Assembly (NCBI RefSeq): GCF_954871325.1 | Contig: NC_088779.1 | Span: forward strand, 30,626,729-30,690,728 | Direction: 5' to 3' | DNA length: 64,000 nucleotides | Source: Gordionus sp. m RMFG-2023 | Taxonomy: Eukaryota; Nematomorpha; Gordioida; Chordodea; Parachordodidae | Part shown: one piece after another, positions 62,001-64,000 of the stretch | Layout of the letters: each line of letters starts with the position of its first letter | Numbering within the stretch: the first letter of the stretch is position 1 | The notes under the pieces: generated by a model | Database searches by the model: none | What the model saw: the letters and a program-made list of their open reading frames with translations, nothing else | Told to the model about the DNA's origin: nothing | Program-made: the position numbers and the translations under genes

Positions 62001-63054
62001 TGGAATTTTCCAATCTACTATGACTTTTAAAATTTTTGCCATCATGATCATCCAATAAATCATCTGTATCGGATATTTCATCTTCTTCAAAAATTTTAAC
62101 ATATTGTTTGACACCTTAATAAATCATTCATTAAGATAATAATATTGATTACCTAACCTTTTAATTGAACATCATCATCATCTATACGAATAATGAGGGG
62201 CATATTCATATATTTCTCATAAAATATTTTAATTAAGTGATTAGAATAAGTGGCGGATGTGATAATTATTTGTTTCGTTTTGGCAAGACTAGAATATATC
62301 CAATTGATCATTTCTTCATGTTCTTTAACCTGATGTCTTTATATATAAGCATAAAAAAATTATAATTCTACTCGGAATATTTGATCAACTTCATCAATTA
62401 TAAATAACTTGACCATTTGCAAATTAATCAATTTTAAATACATAAAGTGTTTTATACGGGCTATAAAATATAATTTTAAAAAATTAAAAAAATATTAATA
62501 TATTATTACATGGGGTTCCGATAATAATATGACTCGAATATAATTCTAATAGTTTATCATCTGAGTTCTCTTTATCTTTAATCTTATATCCTCCCACAAA
62601 ACATGCAACTTTAAGATTGGAATAACCTTGACCTATATTCAGTATGGCAATTTTTATTTGAAAGGCTATTTCTCTTGATGGCACCAATATAATTACCTAA
62701 ATTAAACGATTTTTTTAAATTAATGAGATAAAAAAACTATACCTGAGGAGATAAGATATCAAAATTTATAGTTTCGAGTGCAATTACAGTAAATACACAA
62801 GTTTTACCAGTTCCCGCTTTCGACTGAAGAATCAAATCTACTCCCATTCGACCAAGTGGAATAGCCTTTTGCTGTATTGGAGTAAGAAAATGAAATCCAC
62901 ACTTGAAGAGGCCTGTGATTGTCTCCGGAGATAAATGTAGTTTCTCGAAATTTGAATAATGTTCATTTAATTCTAATTTAACATCATCAGTTCTAGGTAA
63001 ACTCTCAAAATCATGAGCCAATCTAATTCTAATTTTTTTAGCTGGAATTTTCAT
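53082..63054 (-). CDS. DDX20: DDX20/Gemin3-type DEAD-box helicase, 8 exons spread over 10 kb
   Basis: DDX20 is the helicase of the SMN complex that assembles Sm cores on snRNAs. Minus-strand exons are 63054-62743, 62696-62510, 62460-62372, 62336-62158, 62114-61765, 60580-60405, 55028-54463 and 54226-53082 (about 1000 residues; human 824). Motifs in order: FHFLTPIQQKAIPLGRMGVD (Q motif, near identical to human), SKAGTGKT (I), VPSREIA (Ia), FVGG, GTP (Ib), LFIIDEVD (II, DEVD where DEAD is usual), MINWIYSSL, TSATYSNH (III), CFIFCNH (IV), LITSDVMSRGIDI (V), YIHRIGRCGR (VI). The split Arg after motif VI joins exactly to FGSYGFALTLIYNNYEKFLL, as in human GRFGTLGLTVTY. The last exon is a Ser/Asn/Arg-rich tail (ESRRRKRRRGSHS). 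Phase is consistent everywhere except between exons 3 and 4, where one base is unexplained. The 5.4-kb intron after motif VI contains the flavivirus-like fossil. Confidence 0.85.
55123..55425 (-). mobile_element. MITE family A, copy 5, in the large DDX20 intron
   Basis: CAATGACAAAACCTAGACTG ... GTCATTG, in the orientation opposite to the other copies (CAGCTGGGGACGCCATATTG first). Flanks GATGGGTC and GATGGAAC match at 6 of 8 positions. It sits between the splice acceptor for exon 55028 and the viral fossil. Confidence 0.85.
55676..58258 (-). mobile_element. Endogenous flavivirus-like fossil, minus-strand arm (NS3 helicase, then envelope-end/NS1-like)
   Basis: This is the fossil of a flavivirus (Flaviviridae) lying in a DDX20 intron. 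From its 5' side it has an NS3 helicase part (57449-58258; MDEAH box at about 57868, STDISEMGANID near 57500), then a region with paired hydrophobic segments (about 57040-56920) followed by EYTCGLDMKRRLITCGSS, which looks like the envelope membrane anchor and NS1 start. Then comes the C-terminal half of NS1 (56514-55921: GGPISTWN, GYKTQISMPWERV, CPNTVVDINASC, close to the conserved NS1 end). In a virus NS1 precedes NS3, so the order is rearranged. The copy is broken at a handful of places. No NS5 was seen. Its age is uncertain, but the arms are still very alike. Confidence 0.85.
57189..59722. repeat. Near-perfect inverted repeat of viral sequence, arms about 1.06 kb, loop about 0.4 kb
   Basis: The left arm 57189-58252 is the reverse complement of the right arm 58661-59722. 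Arm lengths differ by only about 2 bp, and base differences look like a few percent. The loop (58253-58660) is the single-copy protease part. A transcript on either strand could fold into a very long hairpin. The palindrome lies within one intron of DDX20. Confidence 0.9.
58259..59722 (+). mobile_element. Endogenous flavivirus-like fossil, plus-strand arm (NS3 protease and helicase)
   Basis: It starts with a segment found only once (58262-58655) that resembles the NS3 serine protease: GVGVIKDGVFNTMYHVT with the His, DSVSYGGEW with the Asp, GAPGSSGSPF with the Ser of the catalytic triad. From about 58661 it repeats, in opposite sense, the sequence of the minus arm: helicase with VMDEAHFLD (about 59049), LVISTDISEMGANID (about 59388), then the envelope-end-like stretch IKIDCMENCVTIHARMLLDG to 59722. 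It is broken at a few places and ends abruptly against an AACTAGTTA repeat. Confidence 0.87.
59728..59815. repeat. AACTAGTTA-rich repeat ending CAACACTAG
   Basis: CAAGTAACTGTAACTAGTTA, GTAACTAGTAACTGTAACTA and a TTTAAACAACACTAG end, the same as at 2885-3062. It directly abuts the right end of the viral arm and may have truncated it. Confidence 0.6.
60140..60200. repeat. MITE family B end fragment
   Basis: CGGTCCGTTTTTTAAAATTG then GGCTTTTTAACAACACTA, the right terminus of the family. The left part is unclear. Confidence 0.5.
60733..61166. mobile_element. CAGAGACC-type hAT-like element split by a MITE
   Basis: It begins CAGAGACCTACAGATCAGGC and resumes after the insertion with CTTGCGGGTCTCTG, its inverse end. 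The interior has GGGCGGGCC and GGACCGGGC blocks like those at 36 kb. Its own target duplication may be AATAATCA/ATAAAGAT-like and is not clear. Confidence 0.65.
60946..61151. mobile_element. MITE family B, complete copy nested in another element (DDX20 intron 5)
   Basis: TAGTGTTGTCAAATGGCTC ... AACGAGCCGTTTAACAACACTA, 206 bp, nearly palindromic. Flanks CTTGCAGG (60938-60945) and CTTGCGGG (61152-61159) match at 7 of 8 positions. It is inserted into the CAGAGACC-type element at 60733-61166. Confidence 0.88.
61195..61385. repeat. Decayed MITE family B copy
   Basis: TTAAGATTTTAGCCAAAATA, CTGTATAATATTTTTTTGGC and TGTCGGGCTAGCCCTTTTTA keep the palindromic plan of the family, with many changes. Confidence 0.5.
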
Positions 63055-63585
63055 TTTAAATTATTTAGACCGAACCACATATTGTTATAAAAAAATAATA
63101 AAGAAATTCTATTAAAGTGTTATTATAGGATCGTTAAATATTTTAAGAATATAATTTTGAATATCAAAATATTATAGCTGGTAATATAATAAATTATAAT
63201 ATCATTAAATTAAAATATTAGGGCCTTTTAATTAACTACGAAAATAATTATGTAATAAAATATATTTCCTAACCCTTCACAACAATATTGTATCAATTAA
63301 TTAAATTATTTTTAAAAAATTTAAAACTATAGTATTGAAAGCGTGTTTTTATTTATACAAGTGGAATACATTTTATATTGTTTTATAAAAAGCATTTATA
63401 CATGTGTTTTTTTCATTTATTCTTCGTAATTATGTAACTATATTCTAATTATAAACTATAATATAATAAAAATGCTCATTATATAAAAACAAAATTGGGA
63501 CTACAAGTTTCCAAAAAAATTTCAAATTAGTAATTTGAAGATTTTGTTTTTAAAAATAAAATTCCATGGGTAAGGGCTTTTATGT
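63055..63585. other. Upstream region of DDX20
   Basis: About 530 bp of very AT-rich DNA before a MITE. It should contain the 5' UTR and promoter of DDX20, but I see no specific motif. Confidence 0.4.
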
Positions 63586-63782
63586 TTGTGTTGTTAAAGG
63601 GCTCGATTTTGAATAATTGCTAACTCAATATTTTAGCCAAAAATATAATGGAAGCCTCGAGATTTCGTTAATATATGTCCAAATCTTTCTGCCATCTATG
63701 AGTGAAATCTTCAGACTTGCATAATATTTCTGGCTAAAATATTGGGTTAACTGTTTTTAAAAATCGAGCCGTTTAACAACAC
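63586..63782. mobile_element. MITE family B copy upstream of DDX20
   Basis: GTGTTGTTAAAGGGCTCGAT, TTGCTAACTCAATATTTTAG, CTCGAGATTTCGTTAATATA and ATCGAGCCGTTTAACAACAC. Near full length; the target duplication is unclear. Confidence 0.8.
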
Positions 63783-64000
63783 TTAATATTTTACCTCCAT
63801 CGTCAATATGACAAAATCTGTTCCCTGGATGAAAACCCCCTCAAAGGCTCCGTATAATTTATGCGAGTTCTTTAAAGGACGGGTCGTAGATCAACATGCA
63901 AAATGAATGAATAAATTAAATGAAGTTTGTATACTCTTATTGAACCGGAACTAATGTACCAAAATAAACGTTTGAAGTAAAAATTCGGCTTCTTTTTTCT
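63783..64000. other. Window end, no feature recognised
   Basis: The GC content is slightly higher and no coding frame is supported within the remaining 220 bp. It could hold the edge of a neighbouring gene. Confidence 0.3.

Overview
This window comes from an AT-rich animal nuclear genome. It has spliced metazoan genes with introns from about 40 bp to several kb, dense MITE-like repeats, microsatellites and a short interstitial (CCCTAA)n tract that suggests TTAGGG telomeres. I cannot name the species. The gene content (ERLEC1, a TTLL ligase, UBAP1, DDX20, a rhodopsin-like GPCR) is general metazoan, and a non-insect, non-nematode invertebrate is my inference from the telomere motif and the AT richness.

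Layout. 0-13 kb holds no host gene: an internally deleted pogo/Tigger element with TA target duplications and intact ends, copies of a MITE with 8-bp target duplications, a LINE reverse-transcriptase fragment, a large inverted repeat, simple repeats and the telomere-like tract. 13.4-14.7 kb (-) is a single-exon 7TM receptor with a very long basic first intracellular loop. 16-21 kb is repeats plus a young non-coding LTR element (TRIM-like) with CTATT target duplications. 21.8-32.05 kb (+) is a 12-exon ERLEC1 gene whose two MRH lectin domains I assembled exon by exon with consistent splice phases, apart from one base in exon 1. 32.8-39.75 kb (-) is a 5-exon tubulin-tyrosine-ligase-like gene that converges on ERLEC1; all its introns are phase 0 and it begins with a membrane anchor. 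39.9-47.5 kb is repeats, a 32-bp minisatellite, a zinc-knuckle pseudogene and a second LINE fragment. 47.6-49.5 kb (-) is UBAP1, an ESCRT-I subunit. 53.1-63.05 kb (-) is a DDX20/Gemin3-type DEAD-box helicase in 8 recognised exons.

The most striking feature is inside DDX20. The 5.4-kb intron between the exon carrying helicase motif VI and the next exon contains an endogenous flavivirus-like fossil (about 55.68-59.72 kb). It is arranged as two nearly identical inverted arms of about 1.06 kb around a unique protease-domain segment of about 0.4 kb. The minus arm continues into an NS1-like region, and the same non-viral-order junction (NS3 helicase next to envelope-end/NS1-like sequence) occurs in both arms. 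Transcription through it would give a hairpin RNA carrying viral sequence.

The genes look like independent housekeeping or signalling loci. ERLEC1 (ER quality control), UBAP1 (endosomal sorting), DDX20 (SMN complex) and TTLL (tubulin modification) share no pathway that the order would explain. The mobile elements dominate intergenic and intronic space, and several families show clear 8-bp target duplications typical of hAT transposons.
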